A stretch of 5,607 bases of DNA from Chloroflexota bacterium (GCA_003158495.1 PMJT01000093.1:1-5607), one strand, 5' to 3'. Positions 1-5,592 are shown, counted from the stretch's first letter. Program-made: numbers and translations. The notes: a model not told the origin generated them from the letters alone.

Positions 1-91
1 CCGCAACCGCTGACCCGTGTGCCCGGCCGCGCGGCGCCGGGGCAGCGACGCGTGCGGTGATATCCTCGCGGGAGTGGGGGAGCGGCATCCT

Positions 92-96
92 GGAGG
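92..96 (+). promoter_or_regulatory. Ribosome binding site that fixes the nrdR start
   Basis: GGAGG sits 7 bases before the GTG at 104. It supports that codon over the in-frame ATG at 17, which would add a non-conserved N-terminal extension. Confidence 0.75.
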
Positions 97-103
97 TCTG
101 TCG

Positions 104-577
104 GTGCGTTGTCCGCGGTGCGGCGAAAGGGAAACGCGAGTAGTGGATTCGCGCGACCTGGACGAAGCCAGCATCCGCCGCCGCCGCGAGTGCGAGACCT
201 GTGGCACGCGGTTCACCACATACGAGCGCATCGAAGCGCCGCGCCTGGTCGTGGTCAAGCGTGACGGCTCGCGCCAGGAATTCGACCGCGACAAGCTCGT
301 CTCGGGGTTCCGCAAGGCCCTGACGCGGCGACCTTTGCCGGAAGATGCCGCGGAGCAGGCGGCGGACCAGATCGAGGCGCAGCTGCGCTCCGGCGGCGCA
401 ACCGAGGTGGACTCGTCGGAGATCGGCAGGATGGCGATGGACAAGCTGCGTGCGCTGGACCAGATCGCGTACATCCGATTTGCCTCGGTCTACCAGAGCT
501 TCGAGGACATCGAGACCCTCAAGCGCGAGGTTGACAACCTCTACGCTCAGCGCGAGAGCGGAGCAATCGTCAAGTGA
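104..577 (+). CDS. nrdR: Transcriptional repressor NrdR
   Basis: NrdR is a cytoplasmic zinc-finger/ATP-cone repressor. It binds NrdR boxes upstream of ribonucleotide reductase operons and senses ATP and dATP. The 157-residue product has the usual family length. An N-terminal zinc ribbon is visible with two Cys pairs (C3/C6 in CPRC, C30/C33 in CETC) and the family signature VVDSR just after the first pair. An ATP-cone follows from about residue 48 to 138, beginning VVVKRDGSRQEF and ending with the conserved IAYIRFASVYQSF. I chose the GTG at 104 because homologs begin with M-x-C-P and GGAGG lies 7 bases upstream (92-96). An in-frame upstream ATG at 17 would add 29 residues unlike the family. 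The stop overlaps the start of dcd. No ribonucleotide reductase gene and no clear NrdR box are visible in the window. Identification is secure. Confidence 0.96.
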   Translation: MRCPRCGERETRVVDSRDLDEASIRRRRECETCGTRFTTYERIEAPRLVVVKRDGSRQEFDRDKLVSGFRKALTRRPLPEDAAEQAADQIEAQLRSGGATEVDSSEIGRMAMDKLRALDQIAYIRFASVYQSFEDIETLKREVDNLYAQRESGAIVK

Positions 578-1179
578 GCGTGCTGTCCGACCACGACATC
601 GCCGCCCTTCTGGCTTCCGGCCGAGTGAAGGTTGAGCCGTACGACGCGGCGGACCTGCAGCCCTCGTCGGTCGATTTGCACCTGGACCGCAGCTTCCGCG
701 TGTTCCGCAACAACCGCTACGCTTTCATCGACGTCCGCGCTCCGCAGCCGGACCTCACCGAGTTGCTCAACGTCGCCGACGAAGAGCCGTTCGTCCTCCA
801 CCCCGGTGAGTTCGTGCTCGGCCAGACCCTCGAATGGGTCGAGTTGCCGAACGATCTGGTCGCGAGGCTTGAAGGCAAGTCGTCGCTCGGGCGGCTCGGC
901 CTCCTTATCCATTCGACCGCCGGCTACGTCGACCCCGGCTGGAAGGGCAAGCTGACACTTGAGCTTTCGAATGTGGCCAAGCTGCCGATCGCGCTCTACT
1001 TCGGCATGAAGATCGGCCAGATCAGCTTCTTCGAGATGTCCAGTCCGGTCGATCGACCGTACGGCTCGAGCGGCCTCGGCTCGAAGTACCAGGGCCAATC
1101 CGAGCCGACGGCCTCGGCCTACTTCGAGGACTTCGAGAAGGGCCGACGAATGGGCGCGCCCGAGGCGCCGACCAAATGA
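574..1179 (+). CDS. dcd: dCTP deaminase, probably bifunctional (dCTP to dUMP)
   Basis: This trimeric cytosolic enzyme of the dUTPase superfamily deaminates dCTP for thymidylate synthesis. The 201-residue protein has N-terminal QPSSVDLHLD (30-39), FVLHPGEFVLGQTLE (73-87), the nucleotide-binding block RLEGKSSLGRLGL (98-110), HSTAGYVDPGW (113-123), the LTLELSN segment with probable catalytic Glu130 (equivalent to Glu138 of the E. coli enzyme), and C-terminal YGSSGLGSKYQGQ (163-175). As I recall the sequences, these blocks resemble the Mycobacterium tuberculosis enzyme, which also hydrolyses dUTP to dUMP, more than the E. coli enzyme. Bifunctionality is therefore inferred, not proven. The GTG start overlaps the nrdR stop as GTGA, with only a weak purine-rich stretch ahead, so translation is probably coupled to nrdR. 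The 3' end overlaps the next gene as ATGA. Confidence 0.95.
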   Translation: MSVLSDHDIAALLASGRVKVEPYDAADLQPSSVDLHLDRSFRVFRNNRYAFIDVRAPQPDLTELLNVADEEPFVLHPGEFVLGQTLEWVELPNDLVARLEGKSSLGRLGLLIHSTAGYVDPGWKGKLTLELSNVAKLPIALYFGMKIGQISFFEMSSPVDRPYGSSGLGSKYQGQSEPTASAYFEDFEKGRRMGAPEAPTK

Positions 1180-2039
1180 CCACGATCAACGAATCTGTCC
1201 ATTGGTCGGCTGAGCTGGGCGGCGGCACCCGAGTCGCGCTCATCCAGGCCGGGCGATTCCGCTCCGATGCGGGGGCGCTCCTCGGCGTGGTGCCACGCAT
1301 GATGTGGAAGGACCTCGTCGCGGACGAGATCGACCACGACCACAGACTGCTGCAGGCGCTCAACTGCCTTCTGATCGAAACGCCGTCCGGGCGCGTGCTC
1401 GTTGAGACCGGCATCGGCGACCGCATCAGTGACAAGGGCCGGGCCATGCGCGGTTACGAAGGGCCCTGGATCGTGCCTGCGCTGGAGGCCGCCGGCTTTG
1501 CGCCGGACTCGGTGGACGCGATTGCCGTCAGCCACCTCCACTACGACCATGCCGGCGGCGCGCTGCGGGCCGATGGGTCGCTTGCCTTCCCTCGGGCGAA
1601 ATTCATAGCCCAGATGGCCGAGTGGGACATGGCGCTGGGCATGAACCCGCGCCTGATTGCGAGCTACGACCAGCCGGAGCTGCGCCTCATCCGGGACCTT
1701 GGTATGCAAAGCGCGGCCGACGGCGATGTCGAGATTGTGCCGGGAGTGTCAGTGTTCGCGACGGGCGGCCACTCGGCCGGCCACCAGGGCGTCATCGTCC
1801 GGGGCCAGGAAAGAACCCTGGCGTTCTTCGGCGACCTGTGCATGCGCCCCTGGAGTGCGAACCCGAAGTGGGTGACCGCCTTTGACGACTTCCCGCTGGA
1901 TTCGGTGGCCGTGAAAGCGGAGCTGTTTGCCCGCGCGGCCGCCGAGGGCTGGACGATCGTCCTCTCCCACGAGCCGGTGCACCCGGTTGGCAGGATCACG
2001 CGCGACCGCGACCGCTTCAGCTTCGAGGCGTCGGTCTAG
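1176..2039 (+). CDS. Metallo-beta-lactamase-fold hydrolase
   Basis: This is a 287-residue MBL-fold enzyme with a complete set of dinuclear metal ligands: HLHYDH at 120-125 (H120, H122, D124, H125), H199 in TGGHSAGHQ, D220 in FFGD, and H265 in LSHEP. The spacing and the HSAGHQ block resemble the N-acyl homoserine lactonase-like branch of MBL hydrolases. That branch contains many lactonases and esterases, and the substrate cannot be told from sequence. No signal peptide is evident, so it is probably cytoplasmic. The ATG overlaps the dcd stop (ATGA), and a GAGG lies 10 bases upstream (1162-1165) inside dcd, which suggests a third gene of the nrdR-dcd operon. It might process a nucleotide-derived or lactone metabolite, but its position is the only support for a nucleotide link. 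Confidence 0.9.
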   Translation: MTTINESVHWSAELGGGTRVALIQAGRFRSDAGALLGVVPRMMWKDLVADEIDHDHRLLQALNCLLIETPSGRVLVETGIGDRISDKGRAMRGYEGPWIVPALEAAGFAPDSVDAIAVSHLHYDHAGGALRADGSLAFPRAKFIAQMAEWDMALGMNPRLIASYDQPELRLIRDLGMQSAADGDVEIVPGVSVFATGGHSAGHQGVIVRGQERTLAFFGDLCMRPWSANPKWVTAFDDFPLDSVAVKAELFARAAAEGWTIVLSHEPVHPVGRITRDRDRFSFEASV

Positions 2040-2048
2040 ATGGCCGAC

Positions 2049-2062
2049 CGCGGCCTGCCGCG
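2049..2062 (+). terminator. Weak GC hairpin after the hydrolase gene
   Basis: A 5-bp perfect stem (CGCGG at 2049-2053, CCGCG at 2058-2062) with a CCTG loop lies 9 bases after the stop of the hydrolase gene. No T-tract follows, so intrinsic termination is doubtful. It may only mark the end of the operon. Confidence 0.25.
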
Positions 2063-2081
2063 CCACGCGCTCCCGATGCCG

Positions 2082-2087
2082 TAATAT
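2082..2087 (+). promoter_or_regulatory. Possible -10 element of the tRNA-Arg promoter
   Basis: TAATAT is one of the few AT-rich hexamers in this GC-rich region. It ends 8 bases before the first tRNA base, the right distance for transcription starting at or just before the mature 5' end. I see no convincing -35 hexamer at the expected place around 2059-2064. Confidence 0.4.
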
Positions 2088-2095
2088 CGCGATGG

Positions 2096-2172
2096 GCCCC
2101 CGTAGCTCAGTGGAATAGAGCGCCGCCGTCCTAAGGCGGGCGTCGTCGGTTCGAGTCCGGCCGGGGGCGCCA
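2096..2172 (+). tRNA. tRNA-Arg, anticodon CCT (reads AGG)
   Basis: A full cloverleaf can be folded. The acceptor stem is GCCCCCG (2096-2102) with CGGGGGC (2162-2168). The D stem is GCTC (2105-2108) with GAGC (2118-2121). The anticodon stem is CCGCC (2123-2127) with GGCGG (2135-2139). The 7-base loop GTCCTAA has T33 at 2129 and the anticodon CCT at 2130-2132. A 5-base variable region follows (2140-2144). The T stem is GTCGG (2145-2149) with CCGGC (2157-2161), including one G-T pair, around the loop TTCGAGT. The discriminator is G2169, and CCA is genomically encoded at 2170-2172. AGG is a minor Arg codon in most high-GC genomes. Confidence 0.97.
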
Positions 2173-2195
2173 ATCATCCGCGAGGGAGGGTGGAG

Positions 2196-2570
2196 ATGCC
2201 GCGGTTCTACTACCAGGAGAGGGTCGGGGTGTTCGGGCCCCAGGCCGCGACCTTGGAAGCGGCGGTGCGGACGCTGACTGAGATGGGCGGCAAGCCGACC
2301 GTCGCCGGCAGCCGAATCACCTGCAAGCTCGGGTGGTGGCTCCGAACGCGCGTCGTCGGTGGAGCTTTCGTTCCCACCAAATGGCTGCCGGTCGAGGCGG
2401 TCGTGGATGTAGTCGATCACGGAGATCATCGCGAGGTCGTCGTGAGCGTCGCCGAGCGGATCGGCTTCGGCCTGATCCTGGGAATGGAAGGCCGGCTCCG
2501 TGAGCACTGCCAGCAAACGGCTCGATACCTTCGGGACGCGATTGCCTACCGCCTCAATACGCCCGGCTGA
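2196..2570 (+). CDS. Uncharacterised 124-residue protein
   Basis: I do not recognise this family. The predicted product is soluble, with no signal peptide or membrane helix. It has an N-terminal segment MPRFYYQERVGVFGP, a likely helix at about 18-30, a beta-rich middle with the aromatic motif LGWWLRTR (45-52) and alternating valines in VEAVVDVV and REVVVSVAERIGFG (79-92), then a C-terminal amphipathic helix at about 97-120. This looks like a small alpha/beta domain. I chose the ATG at 2196 because the run GAGGGAGGG (2182-2190) sits 5 bases before it. The in-frame GTG at 2190 would overlap that ribosome site. The gene begins only 23 bases after the tRNA. A 5-bp hairpin (2563-2575) has the stop codon in its loop. 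Continuous codon structure supports a real gene. Confidence 0.7.
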   Translation: MPRFYYQERVGVFGPQAATLEAAVRTLTEMGGKPTVAGSRITCKLGWWLRTRVVGGAFVPTKWLPVEAVVDVVDHGDHREVVVSVAERIGFGLILGMEGRLREHCQQTARYLRDAIAYRLNTPG

Positions 2571-2751
2571 GCCGGCGAGCTATAGCCCCAACGCGCCATG
2601 GGCCATGGCCGGGGCCACTCCCAGGTCCGCCAGATTGGCGATTTGGATGGACCGAGGGCCAGGTTGCGCTGCGGTATGACATCCGGACGCGAAACCGCGC
2701 CGCGAGCTTCCGGCGTAGTCTGAGGGAGATCCGCAGCCCGCGAGGCCGCCC
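2571..2751. other. Intergenic gap with a palindrome, no gene seen
   Basis: This 181-base gap lies between the 124-residue gene and the membrane protein gene. It holds the perfect 10-base palindrome GGCCATGGCC (2601-2610), with a neighbouring GCCATGG at 2595-2601. I found no convincing paired -35/-10 promoter and no small open reading frame with a ribosome site. Confidence 0.4.
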
Positions 2752-3462
2752 GTGAAGTTCCGCAACGCCGCCATCTCCGTCGTCGTCTTCGCCACTGCCA
2801 TGGCCTACATGGAGTCGGCCGTGGTGGTGTACCTCCAGCGTGCTCTGGGAATCACGCCGGACCGTCTCTTCCCACTGCAGAACGGCGATATTGTCGGCAA
2901 CCTGGCGGCAATCGAGGTCGGGCGGGAGTTCGCGACGCTGATGATGCTGGGAGCGATCGGCTGGATGCTCGGTCGCAGCTGGGTCGACCGGCTCGCCTGG
3001 ACTTCGGTTGCCTTCGGGGTCTGGGACATCGGCTACTACTTCTGGCTCTGGATCTTCATTGGCTGGCCGCATTCTCCGGGCACGTGGGACGTGCTCTTCC
3101 TGATGCCGGTCCCGTGGGCCGGGCCGGTCTGGGCGCCGATAGCTGTGAGCGCGGCCCTGATCGGGTTCGGGCTGGAGGCCACGCGGCGGACCGGCCAGGG
3201 TCGGATGCCACAGGTGCGACCGCTGCACATGGCCGGCGCAATTGGCGGTGGGGCTATCGTGGTTGCCAGTTTCGCGGCGAATGCTCCGGCCCTTCTGTCG
3301 GGCGAGATGCCGGGTTGGTTCCCCTGGCCGGTGTTCGTGGCAGGCATGGCTGTCGCGTGCTGGGCCGCCGTGGCGGCGCTGGGGGCTGGGCCGATCGCCA
3401 CGGGTGCGGCCTCCGAAGCCGAGCGTGCATCCGCTCTGGGCGACCGAGCTGTCACTCGGTAG
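2752..3462 (+). CDS. Uncharacterised six-helix membrane protein
   Basis: This is a 236-residue integral membrane protein of unknown function. Hydrophobic segments lie at roughly 7-29, 56-74, 82-104, 118-140, 160-178 and 190-212. Polar or charged residues sit inside or beside the helices at places that look conserved: E21 in ESAVVVYLQR, E55 and R58 in IEVGREFATLMML, W91-D92 in FGVWDIGYYFWLW, WP at 105-106, and TWDVLFLMPVPWAGPVWAP (111-129). I recall similar uncharacterised proteins with the ESAVVVYL and PVPW blocks in other bacteria, but no assigned function. The C-terminal 25 residues are hydrophilic. The start is GTG with GAGG 6 bases upstream (2742-2745). The stop codon lies in a hairpin (3443-3460). 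Buried charges suggest more than structure, but no reaction can be assigned. Confidence 0.82.
   Translation: MKFRNAAISVVVFATAMAYMESAVVVYLQRALGITPDRLFPLQNGDIVGNLAAIEVGREFATLMMLGAIGWMLGRSWVDRLAWTSVAFGVWDIGYYFWLWIFIGWPHSPGTWDVLFLMPVPWAGPVWAPIAVSAALIGFGLEATRRTGQGRMPQVRPLHMAGAIGGGAIVVASFAANAPALLSGEMPGWFPWPVFVAGMAVACWAAVAALGAGPIATGAASEAERASALGDRAVTR
3443..3460 (+). terminator. Hairpin overlapping the stop of the membrane protein gene
   Basis: A 6-bp perfect stem, ACCGAG (3443-3448) with CTCGGT (3455-3460), encloses a 6-base loop. Its last base is the T of the stop codon. A second palindrome, GGCGAGCTCGCC (3484-3495), follows. Neither is followed by a T-tract, so this is at best a weak or factor-assisted terminator. 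Confidence 0.25.
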
Positions 3463-3549
3463 CTCGTGGCCGCGGTGCAGGCGGGCGAGCTCGCCGCCCC
3501 CGGCTCACGAGATGCGCCTCACCGACCGATTCCTCGGTGGGACGCAAGC

Positions 3550-3592
3550 GATCGCGGATGCGATGCCCGGGATCGCGGATACGAGATCCGCG
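3550..3592. repeat. Direct and inverted repeat cluster before the 147-residue gene
   Basis: GATCGCGGATGCGA (3550-3563) recurs as GATCGCGGATACGA (3571-3584) with a 21-base period and one mismatch. The second copy forms a perfect 7-bp inverted repeat with downstream sequence: CGCGGAT (3574-3580) and ATCCGCG (3586-3592) around a 5-base loop. The first copy carries the same CGCGGAT arm, so alternative hairpins are possible. The cluster ends 28 bases before the next start codon. It could be a dispersed intergenic repeat, an operator, or a leader structure. Confidence 0.6.
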
Positions 3593-3619
3593 GACCGTTA
3601 CCCGGACCCAGGAGAGACG

Positions 3620-4063
3620 ATGCAGCGCGCGATCAGCACCGACTTCAACGAGATGGTGATGCCGATCCTGGGGCTGGCGGAAACCATGCTCGAGGAGACC
3701 GGCGAGTTCCGGCCGTTCGGCGCCCGAGTGGCCGCAGGCGGGCAGATGGCGTTGATCGACGTAGCGCCCTCGCTCGATGGGCCGTCGAACCCGCTGATCA
3801 TCGACTCTCTCTACGCCACGTTCCGGCTCGAGGCCAGGGCCGGGACTATCCGCGCCTGCGCCGTCTGCTGGGACGCGCTCGTGCCGCGCATCGATGGCGG
3901 CGGGCTCATGGACGCGATCGCGATCGGGCTCGAGCACCGCGACGGCGATCCGACGGTCGTCCTGTGCGGCTACGAACGCGTGCCCGGCGGCGACTTCCGG
4001 TTCGAGGATCCGGTGACGGCCACCGGGCGCCGTCACGTGTTCGGGCAGGTTCTTTTCGCCTGA
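3620..4063 (+). CDS. Uncharacterised 147-residue protein
   Basis: I cannot assign a function. The predicted product is soluble and acidic, with an N-terminal amphipathic helix (about 8-27), the segment EFRPFGARVAAGGQMALID (29-47), a probable hydrophobic strand at about 76-88 containing two cysteines (C80, C83), and LMDAIAIGLEHRDGD (96-110) before VVLCGYERV. The C terminus is RRHVFGQVLFA. The pattern of a PFGA block followed by an EHRDG block is one I recall from short uncharacterised bacterial proteins, but this is memory, not a search. I chose the ATG at 3620 because AGGAG lies 5 bases upstream (3610-3614). The frame stays open upstream, with an ATG at 3512 that has no good ribosome site and would read through the repeat cluster. 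A 6-bp hairpin follows the stop (4064-4088). Confidence 0.75.
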   Translation: MQRAISTDFNEMVMPILGLAETMLEETGEFRPFGARVAAGGQMALIDVAPSLDGPSNPLIIDSLYATFRLEARAGTIRACAVCWDALVPRIDGGGLMDAIAIGLEHRDGDPTVVLCGYERVPGGDFRFEDPVTATGRRHVFGQVLFA

Positions 4064-4088
4064 CCGGCGCCTACGACGGGCCCGCCGG
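4064..4088 (+). terminator. Possible hairpin after the 147-residue gene
   Basis: CCGGCG (4064-4069) immediately after the stop pairs with CGCCGG (4083-4088) across a 13-base loop, followed by AATTG. The long loop and lack of a T-run make it a weak candidate. Confidence 0.25.
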
Positions 4089-4182
4089 AATTGTCCCTGC
4101 GTACCGTCACGCGGGTTGCTGAGGTATCGTCTCTGGGCGGCGCACATCTCGCGAGCGTCACGACCGGAGGATTCACAGGCAG

Positions 4183-5049
4183 ATGACGCAGTCCCGAGGC
4201 GACCCCGGCCGGAACAAGTTCCGGGTCGCGGCCTACGGGGCTCTCTGCCTGGTCGTCGGCATTATCGGATTCGCGAGTGTCATGGTCATTGCCCCGGCCG
4301 TCCAGGCCGGCGCACCCAGCCCCTCGCCGGTTGCGGCCGTCTCCACGGTCACTGCGACTCCCACGCCCACTCCCACGCCCACTCCCACGCCAATCCCGAC
4401 TCCGACCCCAACACCCGCGCCAACTCCCACGCCCGCGCCTGAGAAGGGGCCGTTCACGATCGACCTGTACCGGCCGGGCACATTCGTCTCGCAGATGACC
4501 CGCGAATTCTGCATGGCCGGCGCGATCCAGAACATGCTCAACATCATCGGCCCCAACATCGATCTTACAAACACGAAACAGCAGCAAATCGGCAACCTGC
4601 TGGTCTCGCTAACCACTCGCCAGGACAGCTTCAACGGCGGCTTCGGGCCTATCGGCTGGTCGCTCACCATGCCGAAGCTCGGCGCCGGAAACTACAAGAT
4701 GATCATCGACCCGACGTTCAGCCAGGCGATGACCGACGCCGCCCTCGCCCTGGCCCGAACGAACCGGCCGGTGGGCCTGCTCAGCTGGTGGGGCGCGCAT
4801 TCCTGGGTGATGACCGGATTCAAGTCGGATGCGGACCCGCTGCTGTTCCCGAACGACTTCAAGCTGAGTGGCGCCTACATCGTGGACCCGTTCTACCCGC
4901 GCTTGAGCAATATCTGGGGCCAGACGCTCGGGCCGGACACGTTCCGCGACATGGCGGCGATGGCCCACAACTACATCGGGTGGAAGCGACCAGAGGGCCA
5001 CTACCCCGGTCGCGACGGGAAGTGGCTGCTGGTAATCCCGATCGACTAG
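4183..5049 (+). CDS. Exported or membrane-anchored C39-like papain-fold protein with Thr-Pro stalk
   Basis: This 288-residue protein has three parts. Residues 1-42 hold a short basic N terminus and a hydrophobic segment (about 15-37) ending near VQA, which could be a cleavable signal or an anchor. Residues 59-86 are a Thr-Pro repeat, a typical extended wall-spanning stalk. Residues about 90-288 resemble a C39-like cysteine peptidase domain: Gln104 lies six residues before Cys110 in FCMAGAIQNMLN, as in papain-like enzymes; His206 lies in WWGAHSWVMTGF; and Asp235 lies in YIVDPFYPR. The complete set suggests an active peptidase or amidase outside the membrane, but the substrate is unknown. No ABC transporter or small precursor peptide is adjacent, which argues against bacteriocin maturation. 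The only in-frame start is ATG 4183; GGAGG (4166-4170) is a rather distant 12 bases upstream. The gene runs convergently toward the Fur-family gene. Confidence 0.82.
   Translation: MTQSRGDPGRNKFRVAAYGALCLVVGIIGFASVMVIAPAVQAGAPSPSPVAAVSTVTATPTPTPTPTPTPIPTPTPTPAPTPTPAPEKGPFTIDLYRPGTFVSQMTREFCMAGAIQNMLNIIGPNIDLTNTKQQQIGNLLVSLTTRQDSFNGGFGPIGWSLTMPKLGAGNYKMIIDPTFSQAMTDAALALARTNRPVGLLSWWGAHSWVMTGFKSDADPLLFPNDFKLSGAYIVDPFYPRLSNIWGQTLGPDTFRDMAAMAHNYIGWKRPEGHYPGRDGKWLLVIPID
4357..4392 (+). repeat. 12-base tandem repeat encoding the Thr-Pro stalk
   Basis: Two exact copies of ACTCCCACGCCC (4357-4368, 4369-4380) and a third differing only in its last base (4381-4392) encode Thr-Pro dipeptides. Degenerate copies continue to about 4440. 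Because the unit is a multiple of three, slippage would change stalk length without breaking the frame. Confidence 0.85.
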
Positions 5050-5078
5050 CCGGGGAGCGGCGATGGGCCGCCCAAAGC

Positions 5079-5100
5079 GCCCGCCGGCCAACCGGCGGGC
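5079..5100. terminator. Hairpin between convergent genes, possible bidirectional terminator
   Basis: A perfect 9-bp stem, GCCCGCCGG (5079-5087) with CCGGCGGGC (5092-5100), has a 4-base loop CCAA. It lies in the 71-base gap between two convergent genes, the classic place for a shared terminator. No T-run follows on the plus strand. On the minus strand the stem is followed by GCTTTGGG, a short T stretch, so it fits the Fur-family gene slightly better. Confidence 0.5.
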
Positions 5101-5120
5101 TCCACGCCATGTTCGCCCAC

Positions 5121-5585
5121 TCAGTCGCGGCAGCCCTGGCAGCGGCCCGAGATGGTCACGTGCGACAGATCCACCGCGAAACCGAGATCCGCGGCCAGCG
5201 CATCTACGATCACCGTTCCCGTCTCCGGGCGGATCTCCCACGTCGCGCCACACGCCACGCAGTACAGATGACCGTGGACGCCCTCGGGGAGCACGTGGTA
5301 CTCCTCTCGTCCGTCGGGGCCGTGGCCGTGTTTCACCAACCCGAATTGCTCGAGCAGATCCAGCGTCCTGTACACCGTTGACGGGGTCGTCGTGGTGTCG
5401 CGCTCGCGGCAGCGGGCGATCAACTCCGTGGCGGTCACGTGGCCCTTGTGCTCGCGCAGGACTTCGACGAGAGTCCGGCGCTGGGGCGTCCCGCGCTGTC
5501 CACCGGAACGCAGACGCGCCGCGACGCCGTCCCATGGCGATGTCACCCCGGCCTCAACCGTTCGACTCGCCGCTGCTCGTGGCAC
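5121..5585 (-). CDS. Fur-family metal-responsive transcriptional regulator
   Basis: This is a DNA-binding metalloregulator of the Fur/Zur/PerR family, 154 residues. The N-terminal winged helix covers about 22-92, with RGTPQRRTLVEVL and the recognition-helix block TTTPSTVYRTLDLLEQFGLV (65-84). The C-terminal dimerisation and metal domain has H104 and H106 in VHGHLYC, the first structural zinc pair C109/C112 (CVAC), H142 in LSHVTISGRC, and the second pair C149/C152 (CQGC). All four structural cysteines are present. Whether it senses iron, zinc, peroxide or another signal cannot be told from sequence. Two starts are plausible: GTG at 5585 with GAAGGA 7 bases upstream (5593-5598), or GTG at 5546 with GAGG 5 bases upstream (5552-5555), giving 141 residues. 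The extra 13 residues look non-conserved. Its promoter and any self-regulatory box lie past the window end. Confidence 0.93.
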   Translation of the reverse strand: MPRAAASRTVEAGVTSPWDGVAARLRSGGQRGTPQRRTLVEVLREHKGHVTATELIARCRERDTTTTPSTVYRTLDLLEQFGLVKHGHGPDGREEYHVLPEGVHGHLYCVACGATWEIRPETGTVIVDALAADLGFAVDLSHVTISGRCQGCRD

Positions 5586-5592
5586 CTGACGG

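Noticed and set aside
11..66. Promoter upstream of nrdR (TATCCT at 61-66 as a -10, CTGACC near 10-15 as a -35)
   Set aside because: The spacing is about 45 bases, far from the usual 17, and no alternative -35 is seen; no NrdR box is visible either.
17..103. N-terminal extension of NrdR from the ATG at 17
   Set aside because: The added 29 residues do not resemble the family, and the GTG at 104 has a good ribosome site and the conserved M-x-C-P-x-C start.
2096..2172. tRNA-Arg as an integration site for a mobile island
   Set aside because: No repeat of the tRNA 3' end, no integrase and no phage-like gene is seen downstream within the window.
1749..2516. Minus-strand open frame crossing the tRNA
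   Set aside because: It runs through the hydrolase gene and the complete tRNA gene and shows no family motif.
3242..3619. Longer version of the 147-residue protein starting inside the membrane protein gene
   Set aside because: It would overlap the membrane protein in another frame and read through a repeat cluster; ATG 3620 has a proper ribosome site.
4183..5049. Bacteriocin maturation protease
   Set aside because: No ABC transporter domain and no small double-glycine leader peptide gene is found nearby.
4609..5535. Long minus-strand open frame opposite the C39-like gene and overlapping the Fur-family gene
   Set aside because: Its translation is Arg/Pro/Gly-rich with no recognisable motif, as expected for an antisense shadow in GC-rich DNA; both overlapped genes are well supported.
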